Shown piece by piece: positions 16,423-25,175 of a stretch of 64,000 nt of DNA. Numbering within the stretch: position 1 is the stretch's first letter; each line of letters begins with the position of its first letter. Made by a program: the position numbers and the translations under genes. The notes under the pieces were generated by a model. The model searched no databases, had not been told where the DNA came from, and saw only the letters and a program-made list of their open reading frames with translations. Origin of the DNA: Yoonia sp034652275 (GTDB lineage Bacteria > Pseudomonadota > Alphaproteobacteria > Rhodobacterales > Rhodobacteraceae); contig NZ_JAXIWG010000001.1 of assembly GCF_034652275.1 (NCBI RefSeq), forward strand, positions 806,001 through 870,000. The letters run 5' to 3'.

Positions 16423-17052
16423 TTGAGAGTTGATTTGCCCCACCTGGACGATCTTGTCGCCTGTCCGCAGTGTGACACGCTGCATCTGGCGGCTGATCTG
16501 CCCGAGGGGACACGGGCCTGCTGCCAGCGTTGCGGGCATGTCCTGATGTCGGCGCAAAAGACTGCTGTCGCGCGGATCATCTCGCTGGCGCTGACGGCCT
16601 TTGTGCTGATGATCGCCGCCGTCAGCTTTCCGTTTCTGGCACTTGATGCGGGCGGCGTGCGCAACGCGACTTCGGTCATCGACGCGGTCCTTGCGTTTCG
16701 CAACGGGCTGGCCTTTCCGCTGGCCATCGCGGTGGCTTTTTTCATCGTGGTGCTGCCATTGATGCGGCTCAGCGCGCTGATCTATGCGCTGGGGCCGCTG
16801 GTGACAGGCCGCAAGCCCCGTCCGGGTGCGCGGGTGGCCTTTGGCCTTGCTGAAAAGCTGCGCCCGTGGAGCATGGCCGAGATCTTTATCGTCGGCGTGA
16901 CCGTGGCGCTGATCAAGGTCGCGGGCATGGCCGCCGTCACGATCGGCCCGGCCTTCTGGGCCTTTGCAGGAGTTGTTGTCATCACGATCCTCAAGGATCA
17001 ACTGATTTGCAGGTATTCGATTTGGGAAGCACTGGACAAAGCACGGGCCTGA
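16423..17052 (+). CDS. pqiA: Paraquat-inducible protein A (first PqiA half)
   Basis: A ~209-residue inner-membrane protein with an N-terminal zinc-ribbon-like CPQC...CQRC (residues ~13-40) and four hydrophobic helices, equal to one half of E. coli PqiA. PqiA works with PqiB/PqiC in envelope lipid transport. I prefer the TTG at 16423, which has GGAG six bases upstream; an in-frame TTG at 16342 would add 27 residues without a ribosome site. The stop overlaps the next ATG (TGATG), so both PqiA-like halves are translated together. Confidence 0.87.
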   Translation: MRVDLPHLDDLVACPQCDTLHLAADLPEGTRACCQRCGHVLMSAQKTAVARIISLALTAFVLMIAAVSFPFLALDAGGVRNATSVIDAVLAFRNGLAFPLAIAVAFFIVVLPLMRLSALIYALGPLVTGRKPRPGARVAFGLAEKLRPWSMAEIFIVGVTVALIKVAGMAAVTIGPAFWAFAGVVVITILKDQLICRYSIWEALDKARA

Positions 17053-17657
17053 TGTCGGCACGCACGGCGGGTCTTGTGGCCTGCCGGAACTGCGGACAGG
17101 TCCATCAGATCGACACGGCGCGCTGCAAACGCTGCGACAGCCCCTTGCAAAGCCGCGACGCCCAGAGCCTGCAAAAGGTCTGGGCCTGGCTGATCGCGGG
17201 GATCATCGCCTATATTCCCGCCAATACCTATCCGATGCTGCTGACCTCGACCCTGACGGACCGCAGCGAAAGCACGATCATCGGCGGCGTGATCGAATTG
17301 GTGGACTATGGCGCAATCGGCATCGCGCTGGTGGTCTTTGTCGCATCGGTCGTGATCCCCGTGGGCAAGTTCGTGGCGATCATGTATCTGGCGATTTCCG
17401 TGCAACGCGGGTCATACCGCAACCAGCACGGACGGCACCGCGCCTATGACGTGGTCGAATTCATCGGCCGCTGGTCGATGATCGACGTGTTCGTCGTGGC
17501 CATCCTTTCGGCCTTGGTCCAGCTTGCGACCATCGCCACGATCAACCCCGGTATCGCCGCTGTCAGCTTTGCGCTATCGGTCATATTCACCATGCTGGCC
17601 GCGCAATCCTTTGACCCGCGGCTGATCTGGGACGCGGACAGGACAATCCATGACTGA
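17052..17657 (+). CDS. pqiA: Paraquat-inducible protein A (second PqiA half)
   Basis: A 201-residue protein with a CRNC...CKRC metal-binding ribbon (residues ~11-28) and four hydrophobic helices, homologous to the other half of full-length PqiA. Conserved IPANTYPML and GKFVAIMYLA segments are visible. In E. coli the two halves are fused; here they are separate genes with overlapping stop/start. It overlaps pqiB by eight bases, so the whole set is one operon. Confidence 0.9.
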   Translation: MSARTAGLVACRNCGQVHQIDTARCKRCDSPLQSRDAQSLQKVWAWLIAGIIAYIPANTYPMLLTSTLTDRSESTIIGGVIELVDYGAIGIALVVFVASVVIPVGKFVAIMYLAISVQRGSYRNQHGRHRAYDVVEFIGRWSMIDVFVVAILSALVQLATIATINPGIAAVSFALSVIFTMLAAQSFDPRLIWDADRTIHD

Positions 17658-19743
17658 CACACCCCCGAGCGGCCCTGCGCCGATGAACATTCGTCCCGCA
17701 AAAACGCCGGTCATGCAGCGGCTGGCGCTGGTCTGGATCGTTCCTATCATCGCGCTGGCAGTATCGCTTGGGGCGGCATGGCAAAGCTACAGTGACCGCG
17801 GCGTGCGGATCACCATCGCGTTTGACAATGCCGCTGGCGTGCAGGCGGGTGCCACCGAAATCCGCTATCGCGATATCCGCGTGGGTCTGGTCGAGGCTGT
17901 GGAATTCGACGAAGGCCTGAGCACGATCCTTGTGCATGCGCGCGTCGATCAGGACATCGCGCCCTATCTTGATGCGGATGCACAGTTCTGGGTCGTGCGG
18001 CCCGACGTATCCGTGCGCGGGATCAGCGGGCTCGATACCGTGCTGTCGGGTGTCTATATCGAAGGCAACTGGAACACGACCGCCGATGTGGCGCAGACCA
18101 ATTTCACCGGCCTCAACCGGCCCGTGCTGACACGCGCCAACCAGCGCGGCACCACGATCCTTTTGCAAAGCGACAACGCAGGCTCCATCGCCGCAGGGGC
18201 ACCCGTGCTGCACAAGGGTCTAGAGGTGGGTTATCTGGAAGAACCGCAGCTGAATTTCGACGGCAGCGGCGTGGTCGTGCAGGCCTTTATCGAAGCCCCC
18301 TTTGACCGCCGGATCACCAGCAGCACAAGGTTCTGGGACGTGTCGGGCTTTAGCGTCAGTTTCGGCGCGGGCGGGGTCGCGCTCAACGTCAATTCGCTGG
18401 CCTCGCTGATCGAAGGCGGGGTGGAATTCGACACCATCGTGTCGGGTGGCGATCCGATCACCGATGGGCAGTCGTTCACGATCTATAGCTCCGAACAGGT
18501 CGCCCGCGACAGCCTTTTCGTTGACCCCTCCGCCGAAGTCCTGCGTGTCGCGGTCCTGTTCGAAGAGGCGGTCACGGGGCTTGTGCGCGGGGCCGATGTG
18601 CGGTTCCAAGGCATTCGCATCGGTGAGGTCAGCGAGATCAGCGCCATCGTCGTCGGCGAAGGCAACGAGGCCGAGGTGCGGCTTCAGGCCGTTCTCGACA
18701 TCCAGCCATCGCGCCTTGGGCTCGGGGCGGATGCAACGGCGGATGCGGCCATGACGCTGCTGTCGGATTTCGTCCAGCGCGGCCTGCGGGCGCGTATGGT
18801 CACAGGCAATATCCTGTCGGGCTCGCTGTTCGTGGAACTGGCCCAGATCGAAGATGCGCTGCCCGCGATCATGGCGCGCACATCGGGGCGCTATCCGGTG
18901 ATCCCGACGACAGAGTCCAACATCTCGGACGTTGCCGCGACTGCCGAAGGGGTGCTCGCACGGATCAACGCGCTTCCTGTCGAGGAATTGATGAACGGGG
19001 CCATCGACATGATGGACAGCATCGAACGGCTGGTCGACAGTGACGACACCCGCGCCGTGCCATCCTCTGTCATAGCGCTGCTGGACGAGGCACGCGGGCT
19101 TGTCGGCTCCGAGGACCTGCAAGCCGTGCCCGCCGAACTGCGCAGCGTGATCGCCGAAATCGACGCCATCGTGGCCAGCGCCAACGACGCCGATCTGGTC
19201 ACATCGCTGGACAATGTGCTTGCGGTCGCTGCCAGCGCCATCGGCAATATCGAGGTCGCGACGCGCAACCTGCCGCGGATCACCGCCGAGATCGAGGCCC
19301 TGACGATCCGCGCCAACCAGCTGGAACTGGACGCGCTGGTGACCTCCGCCGCCAGCACGCTTGACGCCATCGACGCCTTTGTCGCCTCCGAGGACACCCG
19401 CGCCCTACCGGGCAGCCTGAATGGCGCGCTGGACGAATTGCGCGCCGTGATGGCCGACCTGCGCGAAGGCGGCGCGGTCGGGAACGTGAACACCTTGCTG
19501 GCTTCGGCCAATGCCGCCGCACGCGCGGTCGAGGATGCGGTCAGCACCCTGCCGGAACTCTCTGCACAGGCCGGCCGGCTCGTCGCGCAATCGGAAACCG
19601 TGGTGGCCAGCTTTGGCGAAAGATCGCGCTTCAACGCCGAAACGCTGGCAACCTTGCGCGAAATTCAGGCGGCGGCGAATGCCGTGTCGGCCTTGGCCCG
19701 CGCAATCCAGCGCAACCCCAATTCACTGCTTACAGGACGGTAA
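17650..19743 (+). CDS. pqiB: MCE-domain protein PqiB
   Basis: A 697-residue periplasmic protein anchored by one N-terminal helix (residues ~25-45). Three MCE domains follow (about 48-145, 160-270 and 285-400), each opening with an AAG(V)QAGA/EIRYRDIRVG-like strand pattern. The remaining ~300 residues are Ala/Leu-rich helices with imperfect repeats (STLDAIDAF..SEDTRALPGSL), expected to form the long coiled needle. By family knowledge, PqiB hexamers form a tunnel carrying lipids between membranes. It sits between the PqiA halves and the lipoprotein. Confidence 0.92.
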   Translation: MTDTPPSGPAPMNIRPAKTPVMQRLALVWIVPIIALAVSLGAAWQSYSDRGVRITIAFDNAAGVQAGATEIRYRDIRVGLVEAVEFDEGLSTILVHARVDQDIAPYLDADAQFWVVRPDVSVRGISGLDTVLSGVYIEGNWNTTADVAQTNFTGLNRPVLTRANQRGTTILLQSDNAGSIAAGAPVLHKGLEVGYLEEPQLNFDGSGVVVQAFIEAPFDRRITSSTRFWDVSGFSVSFGAGGVALNVNSLASLIEGGVEFDTIVSGGDPITDGQSFTIYSSEQVARDSLFVDPSAEVLRVAVLFEEAVTGLVRGADVRFQGIRIGEVSEISAIVVGEGNEAEVRLQAVLDIQPSRLGLGADATADAAMTLLSDFVQRGLRARMVTGNILSGSLFVELAQIEDALPAIMARTSGRYPVIPTTESNISDVAATAEGVLARINALPVEELMNGAIDMMDSIERLVDSDDTRAVPSSVIALLDEARGLVGSEDLQAVPAELRSVIAEIDAIVASANDADLVTSLDNVLAVAASAIGNIEVATRNLPRITAEIEALTIRANQLELDALVTSAASTLDAIDAFVASEDTRALPGSLNGALDELRAVMADLREGGAVGNVNTLLASANAAARAVEDAVSTLPELSAQAGRLVAQSETVVASFGERSRFNAETLATLREIQAAANAVSALARAIQRNPNSLLTGR

Positions 19744-19745
19744 AG

Positions 19746-20303
19746 ATGCACAAGACACTGATGATCATGGCCGCAATCAGCCTTGCCGCCTGCGGCGCGC
19801 AGCCCGACCGGCTGGCGCTGACACCCGCCGCATCGACCCTGCAGCTGCAACCTGCCGTGCGCAGTGCGGTGGTGCGCACCGTGTCCTTGCCGACCTATGC
19901 CGCGGTCGAGGAAATCCCGCTACAGACAGCTGACGGGCTGATCACGACGACCAGCGACATTCTCTGGGCGGATGATCCGCAGCGCGCCATCACGCTGGCC
20001 ATCGCCACGACGCTTGGCACGATCACCGGTGCCGATGTGGGGCCGGAGCCATGGCCGTTCATCGACCTACCCGATGTGGCCATCGACATCCGCGTGGCCC
20101 AGATGATCGCGGGTGCGGATGGTCTGTTCCGGCTGTCGGGGCAGTATTTCGTCGGCGGCGACGGGATCGACTTCCGCAACACCGCGCACCGGTTCGATAT
20201 CCGCCAACCGATGGCCGACCAGTCCCTTGGCAGCATCAGCGCCGCCCAATCCGCCGCCGTGCTGACCCTGGCCGAGGATATCGCCCGCCGCATCGCGCGC
20301 TGA
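19746..20303 (+). CDS. pqiC: PqiC-like outer-membrane lipoprotein (ABC-type transport auxiliary family)
   Basis: A 185-residue lipoprotein with lipobox LAAC at residues 13-16. The mature part shows the PqiC/DUF330 pattern: RTVSLPTYA, then LWADDPQRAIT and a C-terminal helix rich in alanine. PqiC anchors the PqiB needle at the outer membrane. It starts two bases after pqiB. A related lipoprotein gene lies at 62435-63052 beside the second MCE protein. Confidence 0.88.
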   Translation: MHKTLMIMAAISLAACGAQPDRLALTPAASTLQLQPAVRSAVVRTVSLPTYAAVEEIPLQTADGLITTTSDILWADDPQRAITLAIATTLGTITGADVGPEPWPFIDLPDVAIDIRVAQMIAGADGLFRLSGQYFVGGDGIDFRNTAHRFDIRQPMADQSLGSISAAQSAAVLTLAEDIARRIAR

Positions 20304-20318
20304 TCTAGCACCATCTTC

Positions 20319-20344
20319 CGAGCCCAAATATCCCCGCCGGAGGC
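20319..20344 (-). repeat. Gene-end intergenic repeat, copy 2 (inverted)
   Basis: The minus strand reads GCCTCCGGCGGGGATATTT then GGGCTCG, identical to the core of copy 1. It lies 15 bases after the pqiC stop and 40 bases past the end of the convergent dehydrogenase gene. Confidence 0.75.
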
Positions 20345-20377
20345 CGCAACTGCGTCGCAGACGCAGGCAGCTCCGGC
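20336..20377. terminator. Nested hairpin between convergent genes
   Basis: Outer stem GCCGGAG (20336-20342) / CTCCGGC (20371-20377) encloses a perfect inner stem CTGCGTC-GCA-GACGCAG (20350-20366). It overlaps repeat copy 2 and separates convergent pqiC and the Gfo/Idh/MocA gene. It probably acts in both directions; no T-run is present. Confidence 0.55.
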
Positions 20378-20384
20378 GAGGTCT

Positions 20385-21524
20385 CTACTGGATCTTGACC
20401 CATCCGGCATTACGCGCCGATGACCGCACGCAGGCATCAACGAACTGCATCCCCTTCAACCCGTCGGTGATGGTCGGATAGACCGCGTCCGGTGCGGTCT
20501 TGCCGGCACGATGCGCGACAATCGCCGCTGCCGCCTCATTATAGATCGTCGCAAAGGCTTCGAGGTATCCTTCGGGATGCCCGCCCGGCGTGCGCGTCAC
20601 ACGCGCCGCATCTGCCGTGCTGCCCGCCCCGCCGCGCGTCAGCAGGCGTTTGGGTTCGCCGTAAGGCGTGAACCACATCTGGTTGGGGTTTTCCTGCGCC
20701 CAGTCGATCCCGCCCTTGTCGCCGTAAACCCGCAGGCGGAGCGCGTTTTCGTTGCCGGGGGCCACTTGCGAACACCAAAGCATCCCGCGCGCGCCACCCA
20801 CAAAGCGCATCATGACATGCGCGTTGTCATCCAGTTGCCGCCCACCGACAAAAGCCTGCAAATCCGCCGACAGGCTTTCCAGTTCAAGACCTGTCACGAA
20901 ACTGGCCAGATTGAACGCATGGGTCCCGATATCGCCCGTGGACCCGCCCGCCCCCGATTGTGCGGGATCGGTGCGCCATGCGGCTTGTTTGCCGGTCGTG
21001 GCCTGTGTCAGCCAGTCCTGCGCATATTCGACCTGCACCACACGGATCTTGCCCAGATCACCCTGCGCGATCATCTGCCGCGCCTGCCGGATCAGCGGAT
21101 AGCCTGTGTAGTTATGCGTCAGCACGAACAGCGCGCTGCTGCGTTCGGCGGCCTTCATCAACTTGCGGGCATCGGCCATCGTCGATGTCAGCGGCTTGTC
21201 GCAGATGACATGGATGCCGCGCTTCAGAAACGCCATCGCCGCCGCCGCATGGACATGGTTCGGGGTGACAATGGCGACCGCCTCGATCCCGTCTTTCAGC
21301 CGCGCCTCGCGCGACGCCATCGCGTCGAAATCGTCATAGGTCCGTGCCGGGTCCAGCCCCAAGGCAGCACCAGAGGCGCGCGCCTTTTCGGGCGTGGACG
21401 ACAGCGCCCCCGCCACGAGCCGGAACCGCCCGTCGATGCGCGACGCGATCCGGTGGACCCCGCCGATAAAGGCGTCATTGCCGCCGCCGACCATACCAAG
21501 GCGGATAGGTGTCACGTCAGTCAT
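20385..21524 (-). CDS. Gfo/Idh/MocA-family oxidoreductase
   Basis: A 379-residue NAD(P)-dependent dehydrogenase: N-terminal Rossmann fold with GMVGGGNDAF (residues ~9-18), the family EKP-like motif as CDKPLTSTMADA, and a C-terminal alpha/beta domain with GSTGDIGTHAFNL holding the catalytic GD..H. Members oxidise sugars, inositols or related polyols. ATG 21524 is chosen (MTDVTPIRLG). It begins one base after the epimerase stop, so the two work on one carbohydrate pathway, typically oxidation and epimerisation/isomerisation of an unusual sugar or inositol; the substrate is unknown. Confidence 0.92.
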   Translation of the reverse strand: MTDVTPIRLGMVGGGNDAFIGGVHRIASRIDGRFRLVAGALSSTPEKARASGAALGLDPARTYDDFDAMASREARLKDGIEAVAIVTPNHVHAAAAMAFLKRGIHVICDKPLTSTMADARKLMKAAERSSALFVLTHNYTGYPLIRQARQMIAQGDLGKIRVVQVEYAQDWLTQATTGKQAAWRTDPAQSGAGGSTGDIGTHAFNLASFVTGLELESLSADLQAFVGGRQLDDNAHVMMRFVGGARGMLWCSQVAPGNENALRLRVYGDKGGIDWAQENPNQMWFTPYGEPKRLLTRGGAGSTADAARVTRTPGGHPEGYLEAFATIYNEAAAAIVAHRAGKTAPDAVYPTITDGLKGMQFVDACVRSSARNAGWVKIQ

Positions 21525-21525
21525 G

Positions 21526-22578
21526 TCAGATCCCCAGCATCTTGCGGTTGGTCGCATCATCCACGCCGCCGCCCGCGAAATCGTCGAAGGCGCGTTCGGT
21601 CACGCGGATGATATGGTCGGTGACGAATTGCGCCCCTTCACGCGCACCGTCCTCGGGATGTTTGAGACAGCATTCCCATTCGACCACGGCCCAGCCGGAA
21701 AAATCATTCGCCGCCATCTTGGAAAAGATCGCCCCGAAATCGACCTGTCCATCGCCGAGGCTGCGGAACCGCCCCGCGCGGTCGACCCAGGACTGATAGC
21801 CACCATAGACGCCCTGCCGCCCCGTCGGGTTGAATTCGGCATCCTTGACGTGGAACATCTTGATGCGGTCTTTGTAGATGTCGATATTGTCAAGATAATC
21901 AAGGCATTGCAGCACGTAATGCGACGGATCGTAGAGCATGTTGGCGCGGGGATGGTTGCCCACCCGTTCCAGAAACATCTCGAAAGTCACGCCGTCATGC
22001 AGGTCTTCGCCGGGGTGGATTTCATAGCAGATATCGACCCCGCACTCCTCGGCATGGTCCAGAATGGGCCGCCAGCGCGCGGCCAGTTCGTCGAACGCCG
22101 CCTCGACCAGACCGGCAGGGCGCTGCGGCCAAGGATAGACATAGGGCCATGCGAGCGCGCCCGAGAAAGACGCCATTTCCGTCAGCCCCATGTGGCGCGA
22201 CGCGCTTAGCGCCAGTTTGACCTGATCGACCGCCCAAGCCTGCCGCGCTGCGGGATTGCCGCGCACTTCAGGTGCCGCAAACCCGTCGAAGGCCACATCA
22301 TAGGCGGGGTTCACCGCAACCAGCTGACCCTGCAGATGGGTGGACAATTCGGTGATCGCGACACCGTTGTCGGCTGCCTGCCCGACCAACGTGTCGCAGT
22401 AATCCTTGGACGCGGCCGCCTGCGCCAGATCGATGAACCGCGCGTCCCAGCTTGGCACCTGCACGCCTTTGTAGCCGCAATCGGCAGCCCATTTCGTAAT
22501 CCCATCCCATGTGTTGAAAGGGGCCGCGTCACCGGCGAATTGCGCCAGAAACAGGCCCGGACCTTTGATCGTTTTCAT
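21526..22578 (-). CDS. Sugar phosphate isomerase/epimerase (xylose-isomerase-like TIM barrel)
   Basis: A 350-residue AP-endonuclease-2-type TIM barrel. Metal-ligand motifs are visible: YEIHPGE (Glu), YDPSHYVLQ (Asp/His), FHVKDAEF (His-Val-Lys-Asp) and WEC near the C-terminus. It probably isomerises or epimerises a sugar or inositol intermediate handled by the adjacent dehydrogenase. Its ribosome-binding GGAGGA is embedded in a perfect inverted repeat just upstream of the ATG. Confidence 0.9.
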   Translation of the reverse strand: MKTIKGPGLFLAQFAGDAAPFNTWDGITKWAADCGYKGVQVPSWDARFIDLAQAAASKDYCDTLVGQAADNGVAITELSTHLQGQLVAVNPAYDVAFDGFAAPEVRGNPAARQAWAVDQVKLALSASRHMGLTEMASFSGALAWPYVYPWPQRPAGLVEAAFDELAARWRPILDHAEECGVDICYEIHPGEDLHDGVTFEMFLERVGNHPRANMLYDPSHYVLQCLDYLDNIDIYKDRIKMFHVKDAEFNPTGRQGVYGGYQSWVDRAGRFRSLGDGQVDFGAIFSKMAANDFSGWAVVEWECCLKHPEDGAREGAQFVTDHIIRVTERAFDDFAGGGVDDATNRKMLGI

Positions 22579-22584
22579 GATGTC

Positions 22585-22600
22585 TCCTCCAGTTGGAGGA
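22585..22600 (-). promoter_or_regulatory. Inverted repeat burying the epimerase ribosome-binding site
   Basis: TCCTCCAGTTGGAGGA is a perfect 7-base-arm inverted repeat ending seven bases before the ATG. On the mRNA its 3' arm is the GGAGGA Shine-Dalgarno and its 5' arm is complementary to it. It may be a translational lock or a repressor operator. Confidence 0.45.
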
Positions 22601-22647
22601 AACTATAACGATTTAGAATTACCGTTCCAGCCCCTTTCGCGCAGTTT

Positions 22648-23430
22648 TCAATTGGGCGTGGCGTTGAAAGTAAAGACCTGTTCGCCCGCAACGCGGTAGC
22701 CGTCGATCAATGTGCGGGCGCGGTCCGACACCAGCCAGTCCTCGACCTGCGCGACAAGCGCAGGTTCGCGCGCCGCTGTCACCGGCAGATAGGCATATTG
22801 GTTGAACAGGGCCGGATCGCCGTCGAACAGCAGCGCAAGACCGGCTTTGTTGCCGAATTTCAGCCATGTCGCGCGGTCCGCGAGGATATAGGCATCAAGC
22901 CCCGCCGCCGTGTTCAATGCCGCGCCCATGCCCGATCCCGTTGACCGATACCAGCCGCCTGCGGGGACGATGCCCGCCTTGTCCCAAAGCGCCAGTTCCA
23001 GCTGATGGGTGCCGCTGTCATCGCCACGGCTGACGAAAACGGCCTCGGCGGCCGCAAGGGCCGTCAGCGCGGCGGTGACATCGCTTGCGCCTGCGACACC
23101 TGCGGGATCAGCGACAGGGCCCACCAGCACAAAATCGTTGTACATGATCTCGCGCCGGTGGGGGGCATGGCCTGCGGCGACAAAGGCCTCTTCGGCGGCA
23201 CGGGCATGGACAAGCACCGCATCGACGTCACCTGCCGCGCCCAGCCGCAGGGCCTGGCCGGTGCCGACAACCAGCAACTGCACCGTAATGCCTGTCTCCT
23301 CGGCCAGCGCGGGCAATAGCACCTCGGCCAGACCGGAGTTTTCAAAGGAGGTCGTAACAGCCATCCGCAACGTATCGGCAGCGGCGGCAGAGCCGATCAG
23401 TCCCAGACAAAGTGTCAGGATGCGGATCAT
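22648..23430 (-). CDS. tupA: Tungstate ABC transporter substrate-binding protein TupA
   Basis: A 260-residue periplasmic protein with a Sec signal (cleavage near residue 18, SAAAAD). Typical TupA motifs are visible: AVTTSFENSGL at the mature N-terminus, VVGTGQAL, VLVHARAAEE and SRGDDSGTH, whose serines, threonines and arginine coordinate the oxyanion. TupA binds tungstate far more tightly than molybdate, feeding tungsto-enzymes. Its ATG overlaps the tupC stop in ATGA, completing a tupB-tupC-tupA order. Confidence 0.92.
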   Translation of the reverse strand: MIRILTLCLGLIGSAAAADTLRMAVTTSFENSGLAEVLLPALAEETGITVQLLVVGTGQALRLGAAGDVDAVLVHARAAEEAFVAAGHAPHRREIMYNDFVLVGPVADPAGVAGASDVTAALTALAAAEAVFVSRGDDSGTHQLELALWDKAGIVPAGGWYRSTGSGMGAALNTAAGLDAYILADRATWLKFGNKAGLALLFDGDPALFNQYAYLPVTAAREPALVAQVEDWLVSDRARTLIDGYRVAGEQVFTFNATPN

Positions 23431-24140
23431 TCGACGATATCTCCATCCAGAAAGGCGCGCGCTTGCGCGGTTTGGGGGGCCGTGAAAAAGCTTTGCGGAT
23501 CAGTGTGTTCGACGATCCGGCCACGCGCAAGGAAGACGACCTCGCCCGCCAGCCGCCGCGCCTGCCCGATCTGATGGGTCGCCATGACGATGCGGGTGCC
23601 GCCCGCGATGGCCGCTTGCAGGATCGCCTCGATCTCGCGGGTGGCGGTGCCGTCCAGACTGGCGCAGGGCTCGTCCAGAAACACGATCTCGGGGTCGCGG
23701 ATCAGCGCGCGGGCCAGCGCCAGTTTCTGCTTTTCCCCGCCGGAAAGCGACAGCGCATTCTGATGGCGCAGATCCTGCAACCCGACCTTTTCGGCCCAGA
23801 CCTCGGCCAGATCGCGCGCCTTGGCCTTGGCCATGCCCTGCACCAGCAAAGGATAGGCAAGATTGTCGCGCACATTGCGCCGCAGCATGACCGGCGCCTG
23901 AAACACAAAGGCCTGCCGCGCGCGGGTCGCGGGTTCGGGCAGCGCCCAGCCCACCTGCCCTGCCGATGGCCGTTCCAACCCATGCATCATGCGCAAAAGC
24001 GTCGTCTTGCCCGACCCGTTCGGCCCCATGATGATCGTGCAGCCCTGCCCTGCAATCGTCAGGTCCACCGGCCCCAGCAGGGTCTTGCCACGCCGCGTGA
24101 CGCGGGCACCTTTTAATTCCAGAGGCAGGATCGTCACCAT
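23427..24140 (-). CDS. tupC: Tungstate ABC transporter ATP-binding protein TupC
   Basis: A 237-residue ABC ATPase: Walker A GPNGSGKTT (residues ~38-46), Q-loop at FQAPVM, signature LSGGEKQK, Walker B IVFLDEPCASLD and the switch histidine in ATHQ. It energises tungstate uptake with permease TupB and receptor TupA. It overlaps tupB by seven bases and tupA by four, so expression is coupled. Confidence 0.92.
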   Translation of the reverse strand: MVTILPLELKGARVTRRGKTLLGPVDLTIAGQGCTIIMGPNGSGKTTLLRMMHGLERPSAGQVGWALPEPATRARQAFVFQAPVMLRRNVRDNLAYPLLVQGMAKAKARDLAEVWAEKVGLQDLRHQNALSLSGGEKQKLALARALIRDPEIVFLDEPCASLDGTATREIEAILQAAIAGGTRIVMATHQIGQARRLAGEVVFLARGRIVEHTDPQSFFTAPQTAQARAFLDGDIVE

Positions 24141-24838
24141 CGCCCGTCGCTTTCGGTGCGGCTGACCATATGGATCGCGATATTGACCGCCAGTGCCAGC
24201 CCGATCAGCACAAAGCCGAGGCCGAGCGCCAGCGCGAAATCGCCTTTGCCGGTTTCGAGCGCGATGGCCGTGGTCAGCACGCGGGTCGCGTTGTCGATGT
24301 TGCCGCCCACGATCATGATCGCACCGACCTCGCCGATGGCACGGCCGAAACCTGCGAGGGATGCGGTCAATAGCGCGCGCCGCCCGTCCCAGACCAGCGT
24401 GGCGATGCGCTGGCGGCGGCTGGTGGACAGCGAAATCAACAGATCATGATAATCAGCCCACAACTCGCGGATCGCCTGATGCGCGATAGACGCGATCAGC
24501 GGCGTGATGATGATAACTTGCGCGATAATCATCGCCGTGGGCGTGAAGAGCAGCCCGAGCACGCCGAAAGGACCAGACCGCGACAACAGCAGATAGACGA
24601 TCAGCCCGACAACCACGGGCGGCAGCCCCATCAGCGCGTTCAGCGCGGCGATCACCAGACGCCGGTAACGGAACCGCCTTATCGCAAGCCAGGCCCCCAA
24701 GGGCAGGCCGATGGCGGATGCGATCACGACCGCTGTCAGCGTGACCTGCAGGGACCGCAGGGTGATGTCCATCAGCGCCGGATCAAGCGTCACGACAAGT
24801 CGGACCCCCGCCAGCAGCCCTGCCCAGATTTCACCCAT
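24134..24838 (-). CDS. tupB: Tungstate ABC transporter permease TupB
   Basis: A 234-residue inner-membrane permease with five hydrophobic helices. The cytoplasmic coupling loop is recognisable as RRALLTASLAGFGRAIGEVGAIMIVGGN (given in part: GFGRAIGEVGA), the standard EAA-type sequence of tungstate/molybdate permeases. ATG 24838 is preferred to the adjacent TTG at 24841. It is the first gene of tupBCA and faces a 330-base intergenic region with an inverted repeat. Confidence 0.92.
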   Translation of the reverse strand: MGEIWAGLLAGVRLVVTLDPALMDITLRSLQVTLTAVVIASAIGLPLGAWLAIRRFRYRRLVIAALNALMGLPPVVVGLIVYLLLSRSGPFGVLGLLFTPTAMIIAQVIIITPLIASIAHQAIRELWADYHDLLISLSTSRRQRIATLVWDGRRALLTASLAGFGRAIGEVGAIMIVGGNIDNATRVLTTAIALETGKGDFALALGLGFVLIGLALAVNIAIHMVSRTESDGRW

Positions 24839-24841
24839 CAA

Positions 24842-25169
24842 TCCCGCCCCGTCCGGTTTTGGCGCAGGGTTTCACGGCACACGATGCCGTGCAATCGGCA
24901 AAAACGACCTGTCGGGTGTGTTTTCGGCACGGAAACAATCAGACCCGCCCGACAGGCAATTTGTTCTCATCAGAAACCGGCCTTGTGCGCGCAGAGGAAC
25001 CGTTTTTGCACAAGTTGCCCATCAAGGGATCGTCACGCACAATCGTTGCGCTTTTGGGGTGTGATTGCGCAACATGTCGGTTTTGTCGCGAAAAGGTGCC
25101 CTTTCGCGTTGCATCTCGGGGCCTGCGGCGTTTTAGTTAGGGAAAATAAATAGCCAAAACCGGGGAGGT
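24842..25169. other. Long intergenic region between divergent tupB and ABC ATPase genes
   Basis: About 330 bases without a credible gene. It holds a perfect nine-base inverted repeat CCTGTCGGG (24908-24916) / CCCGACAGG (24948-24956), 31 bases apart, within the expected tup leader, and a TTGCGCAA palindrome near 25065. GC falls toward the right end (GGAAAATAAATAGCC), where the promoter of the rightward operon probably lies. No known oxyanion riboswitch could be recognised. Confidence 0.6.
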
Positions 25170-25175
25170 TTGGGG

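Noticed and set aside
24842..25169. A molybdenum/tungsten cofactor riboswitch in the tup leader
   Set aside because: Apart from one nine-base inverted repeat I could not build the expected multi-stem structure, so no riboswitch is called.
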